Below, piece by piece: positions 7,463 to 14,841 of a DNA stretch of 32,379 nucleotides. Source of the DNA: an uncultured Oscillospiraceae bacterium (GTDB lineage: Bacteria > Bacillota > Clostridia > Oscillospirales > Oscillospiraceae); the NCBI GenBank assembly GCA_934660965.1, contig CAKUIM010000026.1, positions 1 through 32,379 on the forward strand. Direction: 5' to 3'. The notes beneath the pieces were generated by a model. The model did no database searches. It had not been told where the DNA came from and saw only the letters and a list, made by a program, of their open reading frames with translations. A program made the position numbers and the translations under genes. Every line of letters begins with the position of its first letter. The first letter of the stretch is position 1.

Positions 7463-10400
7463 TCAGAGGCTGGCCGCATCGCACAGCGGCCGGTAGCTGC
7501 CCGCATCGAAGAGGAACACCTTGTAGGTGTCGCCGGTGGCGGCGTCGGCAAAGGTATAGCTCACGGTGTCGGAGGCATTCTCCCGGCTGAAGGTCACTGC
7601 CTTGCAGTAGCTGCCCAGGAACCTCCCCTCGCTGCTGTAGCGCACGATGAACGCCAGGGCCGTCATGCTGCGCCCGTCGCTCCGGATGGTGGCGGTCACC
7701 TTGCCCTTGGAGATCTTGGCCGTCACCGTGGGCTCAAACTCGGTGAGGATGGCGATATAGCAGTTGGCCTTGCTCGTGCTTAAGGACGAGAAATAGGTGG
7801 AAGGGGAGCCGGTCACCGGTGACCGGGCAGCACCGTCTTTGTCGGTGCTGATAAACATCTGATACGGGCCCTCAAAGGTGGGGGCTGCGCCGTAGTCGAG
7901 CCGGATGGGCTGATAATTGGTGACATCGTTGCGGGCAATGACGGTGCCCCCGGCGACGATAAAGGTACTGCCCGACGAAATGGCGTAGCCCTCGGTGGCA
8001 TGGGCGCTGACGCTGCCGCCGCGGATGGTGAAGACGGTGGCGCTCAGGGCGGCGGTGGGGGTGCCGAAGCCTTTGGCGCTGTTTTCCGCGTCCACCGTGC
8101 CGCCGGTCACCACAAGGGCCTCGGTGTCCAGCCCATACGCCCGGTTGCCGCGAATTACAATGCTGGCGCTGTCCTCCACGGTGGTGGTGCCGCTGGTCAC
8201 CGCGATGGTGGTATAGTTGCCGTTGCAGACATTATCCGCGGTGAGGGAGCTGCTTCCCGAGCAGGTCAGGTCGCCGCCGACGGACAGGATGCGTCCCCTT
8301 TGGCAGGTAGCGGTCACCGTGCAGCTGTCCTCGAAGGTGACGCTGCCCCCTGCGGTGATGACGCCCTCAGTGTAGCCGTTTTCGAAGGAGACGGTGCTTG
8401 CCGTCAGCGAGCCGCTGCCGGTAAAGCGCAGGCTGCCGGCATTCTTGATGGCGCTGCAGTTGGCCAGAGCGGAGAGGGTGTTCGTGCCGGTGAGGTGGAT
8501 GGTCAGAACAAGGTCGGTGTCCTTGTTGTCGTAAATGAGGCTGACCTTGTTCTTGAGGCTGCTGCCGTCAATGGTGACATTATTGAGGAACAGCGTGGCG
8601 GTGGTGCAGTCGTAGGAGACACTGCCGCCGTCCCCAAGAACGTCGGTGTAGTTCTCTGCCGTAATCGGCTTGTTGTTCACATAGAGGCTGGGGAACAGGC
8701 TCTCCAGAACGGCCTCGCTCACGGTGCTCATAATCTCGCCCTTGCGCCCGGCGCTGCTCACCCGGCACTGGATGCGATAGCCCTGGTCGGCCGGCACCAG
8801 CTTATACGAGGCGTAGGTCTCGCCGCCGCCGGAGCGGATCAGGGTCTCCTCGCCGCTCTCGCTGATGCGGTACCAGGCGTAGATGGGGGCGCCCAGGATG
8901 TTGGCGTCGGCGCTGACGGCGGCGGAGACGGCGTAGCCCACCCGGAAGGTGCCCGAGACGGTGACACTGCCGGTGATGGGCACGTTGCCCGTCGGGATAA
9001 AGGTGACGTATTTATGGTGGCCAAAGACAATGTCGTCCTCATCGGTGAGGATGTTGCCTGCGGCGTCCTGGGCGATGAAGCCGTCCGCCATGACCACTTT
9101 GCCCTTCACGGTGGTGAAGCCGCTCACCCGGGTGAGGTTCTGGACGGTGACGGTGCCGGCCTGGATATTCACAGGCCACAAGGTGGGGATCTCTCCGGTG
9201 CACATGGCCGCGCCCCAATAGTTGGTGGTGGCGCCGCTGACGGTCACATTTGCGGTGCGGCAGGCCACGGAGATGCCCTGCGCGCCGTACACGCCGTATG
9301 CGCTGGCCTCCTTGCCGGTGGCGGCGGCGTACACGTCCACGTCCACCCCGTTGTCAGCGGCGACGGAGACGGAGCCCTCATCGCTGTACAGCCCGTAGAC
9401 CGACTTGCCGCCGGTGACGCGCACCGAGAGCTTCGGCACGGTCTCACACCCCTCCGCCGCGGAAATGGTCAGGCTGCCCGCGGAGAGAATGCCCGTCGCG
9501 TTGCTGGAGATGATCGCCTTCGAGGCGGCCAGATTGGTGACCAGGTGGAAGTCCTTTTCGGTGTTGTGAAGCTCGATGGACACGTCCGCCCCGTCGGCAA
9601 GCACGATGTTCATGTCGCCGGTGGAGAAGATGCCCACCAGGCGGCCGTGGGGCTCGGTCATGCCCTCGGTGATGCGGATGGTGCCGCTCAGGGTCAGGGT
9701 GTGGGTGGAGGGGACATAGGTGGCCGTGCCGCCGCCCACGGAGAAGGTGGTGGAGGCGGACTTGGTGTCCACCTCAATGCCGCCCACCGACACGCCGGAG
9801 GAGAAGCCGTCGTCCTTGGTGCCGACGATCTCGGACGAGCGGGCCGTGCCTGCGGCGTAGTCAAGGGTGGCCGCCGACCGGGCCCACACTTTGTACTGCC
9901 TGCTGGGGGCAAGGCCTACAAAGACCGTGCTGGTCTGCCAGCCGGAGACGGGGACGTCTGCGCTGTAGGACGCGCCCACGGCGTACTCCACCACCTGCCC
10001 GCCCGGGTTGCTCCCGGAGACGGTCACGGGGTTGACCTCCAGGGTGTAGCCGGTGCGGCTTTTCAGGGTGGGGTTGCCGGACACCGCTGCGCCCGCCCTG
10101 GCGCTCCTGGTGGTGACATAGAGGTAGGTGTTGTTGTGCTCGGCGTTGTAGGCCTCAAGGCCCGCGCCGCCGGTGCTGGCAGAGCCCGCCAGAACGGCGC
10201 CCTTGGGCATGTAGAGGGGCGCGGCGGCCAGGGCGCTCACCGCGTCGGCGCTGCAATAGGCGGTAAAGCTGCCGGTGTAGGTGTCATAGGTGGGGAAGCC
10301 GATCTTGCCGTAAACGGCGTAGCTCTTGGGCCCGCCGTACAGGGTGCCGGCAGTGAAGGAGCCGCTGGCGAGATCGAGGCAGCTCTCCAGATCATCGTCG

Positions 10401-10993
10401 GTGCCGTCCAGGTGGACGCCGCAGCTTCCGGAGTTGGCGGAGCACGCGCCGCCCAGGGCCGTGACCGTGCCGGTGGCGTTCATGTTGATGCCGCCCACGC
10501 AGTAGATGCCGTCGCTGTGGTTATTGGTGCTGCCGGCCTGGACGGTGAGGCTGCCGCTGCCCTGGAAGGTCAGGAAGGGATAGACCCTGGAGCTGGCCGC
10601 ATACACCGAGATGCCGGCGCAGCGGTACGTAGTGTCGCTGGAGCCGAGGACCTGGTTTACGCTGCTGCTGCCCATCAGCAGGATGTTCAGCGTGCCGTTG
10701 GCCCAGATGCAGGCGTTCATACCGGCGACATTCCAGCTGTACTTGCTGATCTGGGCGTCGTTGAGGGCCAGGGTGTAGGTGGACGGCTCAAAGGCCACGT
10801 TGAAGTTGGAGGCCGACGCACCCTCAGCGGTGATGCCGCCCTGGCCGTCGTTGAGCCAGTAGCCCCCGTCGAATACGTTTACCCCCGCCACATACACCAT
10901 GGTGGGCGGCTCATAGTTGGCCCGTGCCGGCAAAGCCACAAGGGTCAGCAGCATGAATAGGGCAAGGAACATGCTGGCAAGTCGTTTTTTCAT
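7463..10993 (-). CDS. Large secreted beta-helix surface protein
   Basis: Predicted 1176-residue secreted protein with a signal peptide (MKKR, hydrophobic core to about residue 23, ALPARA cleavage region). Three related modules start near residues 32, 400 and 768. Each opens with a short strand of the type V-x-V-(G/N), then a glycine-rich turn and a Y-x-x-x-T-x-T-L-x-L strand, and continues as serial short beta-strand repeats (GSGSLTV, GGSVTFEDS, GGTVDAENS) typical of right-handed beta-helices. An Fn3-like stretch lies before module 2. The last 90 or so residues form a compact domain beginning TEFEPTVTAKISKGKV. I see no SLH repeat or LPXTG motif, so the protein is either released or held non-covalently. 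Start: ATG 10993 with AGGAGGAA 10 bases upstream. Adhesion or glycan binding is a guess. Confidence 0.85.
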   Translation of the reverse strand: MKKRLASMFLALFMLLTLVALPARANYEPPTMVYVAGVNVFDGGYWLNDGQGGITAEGASASNFNVAFEPSTYTLALNDAQISKYSWNVAGMNACIWANGTLNILLMGSSSVNQVLGSSDTTYRCAGISVYAASSRVYPFLTFQGSGSLTVQAGSTNNHSDGIYCVGGINMNATGTVTALGGACSANSGSCGVHLDGTDDDLESCLDLASGSFTAGTLYGGPKSYAVYGKIGFPTYDTYTGSFTAYCSADAVSALAAAPLYMPKGAVLAGSASTGGAGLEAYNAEHNNTYLYVTTRSARAGAAVSGNPTLKSRTGYTLEVNPVTVSGSNPGGQVVEYAVGASYSADVPVSGWQTSTVFVGLAPSRQYKVWARSAATLDYAAGTARSSEIVGTKDDGFSSGVSVGGIEVDTKSASTTFSVGGGTATYVPSTHTLTLSGTIRITEGMTEPHGRLVGIFSTGDMNIVLADGADVSIELHNTEKDFHLVTNLAASKAIISSNATGILSAGSLTISAAEGCETVPKLSVRVTGGKSVYGLYSDEGSVSVAADNGVDVDVYAAATGKEASAYGVYGAQGISVACRTANVTVSGATTNYWGAAMCTGEIPTLWPVNIQAGTVTVQNLTRVSGFTTVKGKVVMADGFIAQDAAGNILTDEDDIVFGHHKYVTFIPTGNVPITGSVTVSGTFRVGYAVSAAVSADANILGAPIYAWYRISESGEETLIRSGGGETYASYKLVPADQGYRIQCRVSSAGRKGEIMSTVSEAVLESLFPSLYVNNKPITAENYTDVLGDGGSVSYDCTTATLFLNNVTIDGSSLKNKVSLIYDNKDTDLVLTIHLTGTNTLSALANCSAIKNAGSLRFTGSGSLTASTVSFENGYTEGVITAGGSVTFEDSCTVTATCQRGRILSVGGDLTCSGSSSLTADNVCNGNYTTIAVTSGTTTVEDSASIVIRGNRAYGLDTEALVVTGGTVDAENSAKGFGTPTAALSATVFTIRGGSVSAHATEGYAISSGSTFIVAGGTVIARNDVTNYQPIRLDYGAAPTFEGPYQMFISTDKDGAARSPVTGSPSTYFSSLSTSKANCYIAILTEFEPTVTAKISKGKVTATIRSDGRSMTALAFIVRYSSEGRFLGSYCKAVTFSRENASDTVSYTFADAATGDTYKVFLFDAGSYRPLCDAASL

Positions 10994-11138
10994 AGCCTGA
11001 TTCCTCCTGCTTTCTGTGCTCCCGGCGGGCGCCGTTGCCCGGTGGGGGCGCTGCGATAGGGTTTGAAACTGCCCGGAGTCCTGCCCGCGGGGCCTTCTCC
11101 CCCGGCAGAATATGGCAGTCTTGAATTTATTCGGGAAT

Positions 11139-11167
11139 AGTATATCACCGGCATATCGGAAATGCAA
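11139..11167 (-). promoter_or_regulatory. Sigma-A-type promoter for the surface protein at 7463-10993
   Basis: On the minus strand: TTGCAT (11167-11162), 17-bp spacer, TATACT (11144-11139), with -35 and -10 hexamers identical to those of the CobW-gene promoter. The leader to the ATG is about 140 nt and GC-rich with several possible hairpins. I could not match it to a known riboswitch. Confidence 0.65.
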
Positions 11168-11215
11168 TGCCGCCGCTCCCCTTCGGAAAAATTTTTGCGC
11201 CGGTGTCTTTCTGAG

Positions 11216-11257
11216 AAAAGGGGGAGGGCGGGGCGCATTGCTGCGCCCCGCCCTCCC
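11216..11257 (-). terminator. Terminator of the symporter/BKACE operon
   Basis: A 16-bp stem: GGGAGGGCGGGGCGCA on the left pairs with TGCGCCCCGCCCTCCC on the right (11242-11257) around a 4-base loop. On the minus strand it is followed by CCTTTTCT. It lies about 50 bp after the stop codon of the BKACE gene. Confidence 0.85.
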
Positions 11258-11308
11258 ATCGGACGAAGCAGGAGAAAGGTTGTTTGGAATCGGGAATGGG
11301 CTTGGGCC

Positions 11309-12184
11309 TTACCGGCCGCTGACGGACAGGGGCGGGATGCCCAGCATTTCGCGGGCCTCGTCGGGGGTGGCCACCTCGAAGCCCAGCTCGTGGATGATGC
11401 GCACGGCGCGCTCCACCAGCTGCGCATTGCTCTTGGCCTTTTCGCCCTTCTTGTACCAGATGTTATCCTCCAGACCAACCCGGACGCCGCCGCCCAGCAG
11501 CATGCCCATGGTGACGCCCTCCAGCTCCCGGCCGCCCACGTGCATGGCCGTGAAGTCGCAGCCCTTGGGCAGCCGCCGCCAGGTGTCGATGAGGTTGTCC
11601 TGAGAGAAGCGCATGGCTCCCTGGGTGATGGACATGCCCAGCACAATGGTGTAGGAAAGAGGGGCCTCCATGTAGGGCATGAGGTAGTCCTCCACATCCT
11701 CCAGGTTGGTGGGGCTGAAGATTTCGATCTCCGGCTTGATCTTCAGCTCCTGCATCTTCTGGGCGCATTCCTTGAGGATCTCCCGGGTCCAGCCGTACAT
11801 AATCTGGTCGCCCTGCCACAGGATGTGCATCAGCGCCACGTCCAGTGAGGCCATCTCAGGCAGGAACTCCGCGTCGAAAATCTCCAGGGAGGAGCGGCAG
11901 TAGTCCGGGTCAAAGCCCGCCCGGGTGGCGGGGGCGGTGGAGTCCTGGGTGATAATGGGGCACTTGGCGCGGATTTTGCTGTTGATCTCGCTGAAAATCT
12001 TCGGGTCGGTGACATTCACGCCGTTCTTGTCCCGGGCGTGGAGGTGAACCACCGCTGCGCCGGCGTTGTAGCATTCCAGTGCGGCCTGGGCGATCTCGTC
12101 AGGCTGCTCGGGCAGGCCGGGGCACTGGGCCTTCCCCTGGAAGGCGCCGGTGAGGGCCGCGGTCACAATAATCTTTCTGGCCAT
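11309..12184 (-). CDS. Beta-keto acid cleavage enzyme (BKACE / Kce family, formerly DUF849)
   Basis: A full-length family member of 291 residues. The enzymes condense a beta-keto acid with acetyl-CoA and split it into acetoacetate and a new acyl-CoA, using a zinc ion. Visible signatures are TAALTGA near the N-terminus, the metal ligands HLHAR (His47, His49), and VRVGLEDN (Arg235, Glu239, Asp240) followed by SNAQLVERAVRI. The founding enzyme Kce cleaves 3-keto-5-aminohexanoate in lysine fermentation, and by my recollection has an acidic residue just after TGA that helps hold the substrate amino group. Here that position is Phe15, so a non-lysine substrate is likely. No other lysine-fermentation genes are in the window. 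It lies 30 bp after the symporter gene and is co-transcribed with it. ATG 12184 has GAAAGGAA upstream. Confidence 0.92.
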   Translation of the reverse strand: MARKIIVTAALTGAFQGKAQCPGLPEQPDEIAQAALECYNAGAAVVHLHARDKNGVNVTDPKIFSEINSKIRAKCPIITQDSTAPATRAGFDPDYCRSSLEIFDAEFLPEMASLDVALMHILWQGDQIMYGWTREILKECAQKMQELKIKPEIEIFSPTNLEDVEDYLMPYMEAPLSYTIVLGMSITQGAMRFSQDNLIDTWRRLPKGCDFTAMHVGGRELEGVTMGMLLGGGVRVGLEDNIWYKKGEKAKSNAQLVERAVRIIHELGFEVATPDEAREMLGIPPLSVSGR

Positions 12185-12214
12185 AGTAGCATTTCCTTTC
12201 TGTGAGAGGTGGGA

Positions 12215-13768
12215 TCAAAGCTCCCGCTTGCAGGGGTCGTGCTCGTACTCCTTGGTACCCTTCATGTAGAGCGAGCCCTTGGTGGAGAGGAACTCCTCGC
12301 TGCGGAAGTAGGCGGGGTTCTTGTGATCGACAACGAGGATGATGACGGTGCTCACAATGCCCACAATGGCCAGGCACCACACCACATCGCCGAAGAAGAA
12401 GCGCTTCACGGCAGGGATGAGGGTGCAGGCGAGCATGGCGATGTAGGAAACAATCATCTCAGCCACGGCATAGTGCTTGGTGGCCAGCTTGGGGAAGAAC
12501 ATGGTCACCACCATAATGAAGAAGAAGGGTACGGACAGGCCCAGGCCGGCCCGGGCGAAGTTGAGCAGGGATTTGACGTAGAACGAGCAGAAGCAGGACA
12601 CCACGGTGAACAGAATGATGCCCCAGCGGCCCAGGCTGTTCTCCAGCTTGGGGGTGACCTTGTCAATCTTGCCGGCGTTCTTCATCAGGGGCTTGTAGAT
12701 ATCGTTGAGGAACACAGTGGAGGCAGACACGGACAGGTTGGTGGCAGTGGACACATAGGCGGCCCACATACCTGCCACGGCGATGCCCGCAGCTACGGGA
12801 GAGAGGGTATTGAGTACCAGGGGCATGGCCTGGGCGGTGGCGCCGGCAGCGGCCAGATCGGGGTGGAGCTTCAGGGCGGCCATGCCCACGATGGCGCACA
12901 GATAGCCGATGGGGGCCACCAGCAGGCCGCCGATGATGAAGGCCCAGCGGGCGGTGGAGTTGCTCTTGGCGGTGGTGATGCACTGCACCTGGGACTGCCC
13001 GGTGGCCACACAGGGGATCATCATCACAGGGTACACCAGCCAGATGCCCCAGCCGATGCCCTTTACGGGGCTTAAGAAAGTGCCGGCCCGGTCGCCCAGG
13101 TTGCTGACAATGCCGCTCCAGCCGCCCACGTCGGGGTTGGTGAATACAGCGATCAGGGCCAGAGCCACGGCCAGGTAGCACACGATCATATTCAGGATGT
13201 TGGTTACGCCGCAGGACATCCAGCCGCCGAAGAGCGCGATGAGCAGGAAAATCACTGCCGAGACGATCATGCCGGTGGTCTGGGTGAAGTACTGGGGCAG
13301 CAGGGTGGCCAGAATGGCGCCGCCGGCGATGAACTGGGACACCATGATGACAAAGTTCATGAAGATCTGGCCCACGGCGTTGATGATGCCGGTGGAGCTG
13401 CCGTAGGCGTCCTTAAAGAAGCCGGACACGGTGGACATGTTGGTGTTGCGGTAGCGGTTGGTCAGCCAGAGGCCCACGATGGTCACGCCCAGGCCCAGCC
13501 ACAGGGGGTGGGTGCCGGCGGCCAGGCCGTACTGATAGCCGCCCTGGGCGGCGCCGGTGGTGGCGTTGGCGCCGATGGCCACGCCCATGATGGTACACAT
13601 AATGGTGCCGAAGCCCATGGAGCGGCTGGCCATCAGATAGCCCTCTGCGCCGTCGGTGCCCATCTGCTGGGCCCGTTTCTTCTGCATGGCGTTGGCGATG
13701 GCCGCCAGAACAAACAAACCAATGAAGTAGATGATCAGGACGATAAAAGCAACTAGGTTGTTTCCCAT
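12215..13768 (-). CDS. Sodium/solute symporter (SSS family)
   Basis: Predicted 517-residue membrane protein with about 13 hydrophobic segments. It begins with one segment followed by the charged loop NAMQKKRAQQMGTDGAEGYLMASRSMGFG, the usual SSS arrangement in which the x-YLMA-R-MGFG segment leads into the second helix; TNLSVSASTVFLNDIYKP matches the SSS pattern SxxLLAASTLxxxDIYKP that lines the Na+ site. It should couple Na+ influx to uptake of a small, probably charged, organic solute. Position immediately upstream of the BKACE gene, both behind a sigma-54 promoter, suggests that it imports the BKACE substrate or its precursor (inference). Start ATG 13768 has AAAGGAGAG about 11 bases upstream. 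Confidence 0.92.
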   Translation of the reverse strand: MGNNLVAFIVLIIYFIGLFVLAAIANAMQKKRAQQMGTDGAEGYLMASRSMGFGTIMCTIMGVAIGANATTGAAQGGYQYGLAAGTHPLWLGLGVTIVGLWLTNRYRNTNMSTVSGFFKDAYGSSTGIINAVGQIFMNFVIMVSQFIAGGAILATLLPQYFTQTTGMIVSAVIFLLIALFGGWMSCGVTNILNMIVCYLAVALALIAVFTNPDVGGWSGIVSNLGDRAGTFLSPVKGIGWGIWLVYPVMMIPCVATGQSQVQCITTAKSNSTARWAFIIGGLLVAPIGYLCAIVGMAALKLHPDLAAAGATAQAMPLVLNTLSPVAAGIAVAGMWAAYVSTATNLSVSASTVFLNDIYKPLMKNAGKIDKVTPKLENSLGRWGIILFTVVSCFCSFYVKSLLNFARAGLGLSVPFFFIMVVTMFFPKLATKHYAVAEMIVSYIAMLACTLIPAVKRFFFGDVVWCLAIVGIVSTVIILVVDHKNPAYFRSEEFLSTKGSLYMKGTKEYEHDPCKREL

Positions 13769-13921
13769 TCTTGTAATCTCTCCTTTTCTGATGAATCTCG
13801 GCAGGGTCTCTCTCTGAGCTGGTTGGATGCAGGCTTTTGCGCTTTGCCGTTTCCCCCTCCTTGTGTTGTCGGATGTCCCGCCGGCGCGGCCCGGTGCTCG
13901 CCTGCGTTCGCCATAGATTCT

Positions 13922-13937
13922 AGCAAGCCGCGTGCCA
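13922..13937 (-). promoter_or_regulatory. Sigma-54 promoter for the symporter/BKACE operon
   Basis: Read on the minus strand: TGGCAC-GCGGC-TTGCT, a full consensus match with 10 bases between GG and GC. Start near 13911, leaving a leader of about 140 nt before the ATG at 13768. Confidence 0.88.
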
Positions 13938-14033
13938 ACCCTGCGGAGGCGGAGATGTTTTGCTGAAAATACACGAAAAATCCGGGCGATGCCTGTCTAT
14001 TTAGCCGGACCAACCCTGGCTCTCCATGGTATA

Positions 14034-14075
14034 AATTTCCTAAAACTGACGTAAATTTATTGTTTTTAGGAAATT
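14034..14075. promoter_or_regulatory. Perfect 12-bp inverted repeat between divergent sigma-54 promoters, candidate shared enhancer
   Basis: AATTTCCTAAAA (14034-14045) and TTTTAGGAAATT (14064-14075) are perfect reverse complements, centres 30 bp apart (about three helical turns), in an AT-rich island inside GC-rich DNA. They lie 97 bp from the leftward -24 element and 119 bp from the rightward one. The spacer is too long and AT-rich, and the arms lack a GC stem with T tail, for a terminator. The most likely binder is the Fis-type HTH of the activator at 16526 (inference). Confidence 0.7.
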
Positions 14076-14193
14076 CGAGAGCAGCCAGACCCGCCGGCCT
14101 GTCCCGCCTGGCGGGGAAAAAGCGGCCTTTTCCGCTGAGAAATGCATGCTTTTTGCCGCTCCTGGCAGCCGCAGCCCCGGAATGGGGGCAAGC

Positions 14194-14209
14194 TGGCATG
14201 GGGCTTGCT
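14194..14209 (+). promoter_or_regulatory. Sigma-54 promoter for the cyclophilin/CoA-transferase operon
   Basis: TGGCAT-GGGGC-TTGCT with exact GG-N10-GC spacing; one mismatch to TGGCAC. Start predicted near 14220, 25 bases before the cyclophilin ATG and just before its AAAGGAG ribosome binding site. Confidence 0.82.
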
Positions 14210-14245
14210 TTATCATTAGGGACAGGAAAGGAGTGAAGCGGTCTT

Positions 14246-14797
14246 ATGGTTGAAAACCCCATCGTGACCTTTTATTTCAGGCGCTTCGGCGCGGTGCGCG
14301 CCCGGCTCTTCCCGGAGTACGCGCCGGAGACGGTGCGCAATTTTCTCCATCTCATCCGCCGGGGCTACTTTAACGGCCTGCGGGTCCACCAGGTCATCCC
14401 GGGCTACATGCTCCAGAGCGGCTGTCCCATGGGCCGGGGTATCAGCGGGCCGGGCTACGGCATCCGGGGGGAATTTCCGGAAAACGGCTTTCCCAACCCC
14501 CTGCTCCACACGGCGGGGGCGCTGACCATGCTCCGCGGGGAGCTGCCAGACAGTGCGGGCAGCCAGTTTGCCATCCTGGCCGATGATGTGCCATCTATGG
14601 ACGGGCGCCACGCGGTGTTCGGCGCTGTGACGGAGGGCTTGGATGCAGTCCGGGCCATCACCATGGTCCGGCGGGACGGCGCAAACCGCCCCTATTTCCG
14701 CCCGGTGCTGGAGCGGGTGGAGGCGGAGACCTTCGGCGTGGCCTACGAAAAGCCGGAGCAGCTGGACCTGTGCCGCCGGGTGGTCACATTCCGCTGA
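14246..14797 (+). CDS. Cyclophilin-type protein, catalytic Arg replaced
   Basis: Predicted 183-residue cytoplasmic protein with the cyclophilin core: PEYAPETVRNFLHLIRRGYFNG, then VHQVIPGYMLQSGCPMGRG, GPGYGIRGEF, SAGSQFAI and DGRHAVFG. Active cyclophilins have FHR-x-IPGFM; here it is VHQ-V-IPGYM, so the essential Arg (Arg55 of human CypA) is Gln49, the Phe of PGFM is Tyr, and SQFF has become SQFA. The Gln of the LQSG segment is kept. Proline isomerase activity may be weak or lost, leaving a binding or chaperone role. It is the first gene behind a sigma-54 promoter and 44 bp ahead of the CoA-transferase, an unexpected place for a cyclophilin. There is no signal peptide. AAGGAG lies 12 bases before the ATG. 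Confidence 0.88.
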   Translation: MVENPIVTFYFRRFGAVRARLFPEYAPETVRNFLHLIRRGYFNGLRVHQVIPGYMLQSGCPMGRGISGPGYGIRGEFPENGFPNPLLHTAGALTMLRGELPDSAGSQFAILADDVPSMDGRHAVFGAVTEGLDAVRAITMVRRDGANRPYFRPVLERVEAETFGVAYEKPEQLDLCRRVVTFR

Positions 14798-14841
14798 CCT
14801 CCTATCATAAACGAGGAAAAACGAGAAAGGAAGTATCTGCT

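Noticed and set aside
8000..10960. A 986-codon open frame on the plus strand opposite the surface protein
   Set aside because: Composition is a reflection of the minus-strand beta-helix gene (Gly/Ala/His/Val-rich), without ribosome binding site or recognisable domain.
10994..11138. Cyclic-di-GMP or other known riboswitch in the leader of the surface gene
   Set aside because: The leader is GC-rich and can fold, but I could not find the conserved core of any riboswitch class I know.
13753..13915. Small minus-strand frame (MANAGEHRAAP...) in the symporter leader
   Set aside because: It would start within a few bases of the predicted transcription start, has no ribosome binding site and overlaps the symporter start codon.
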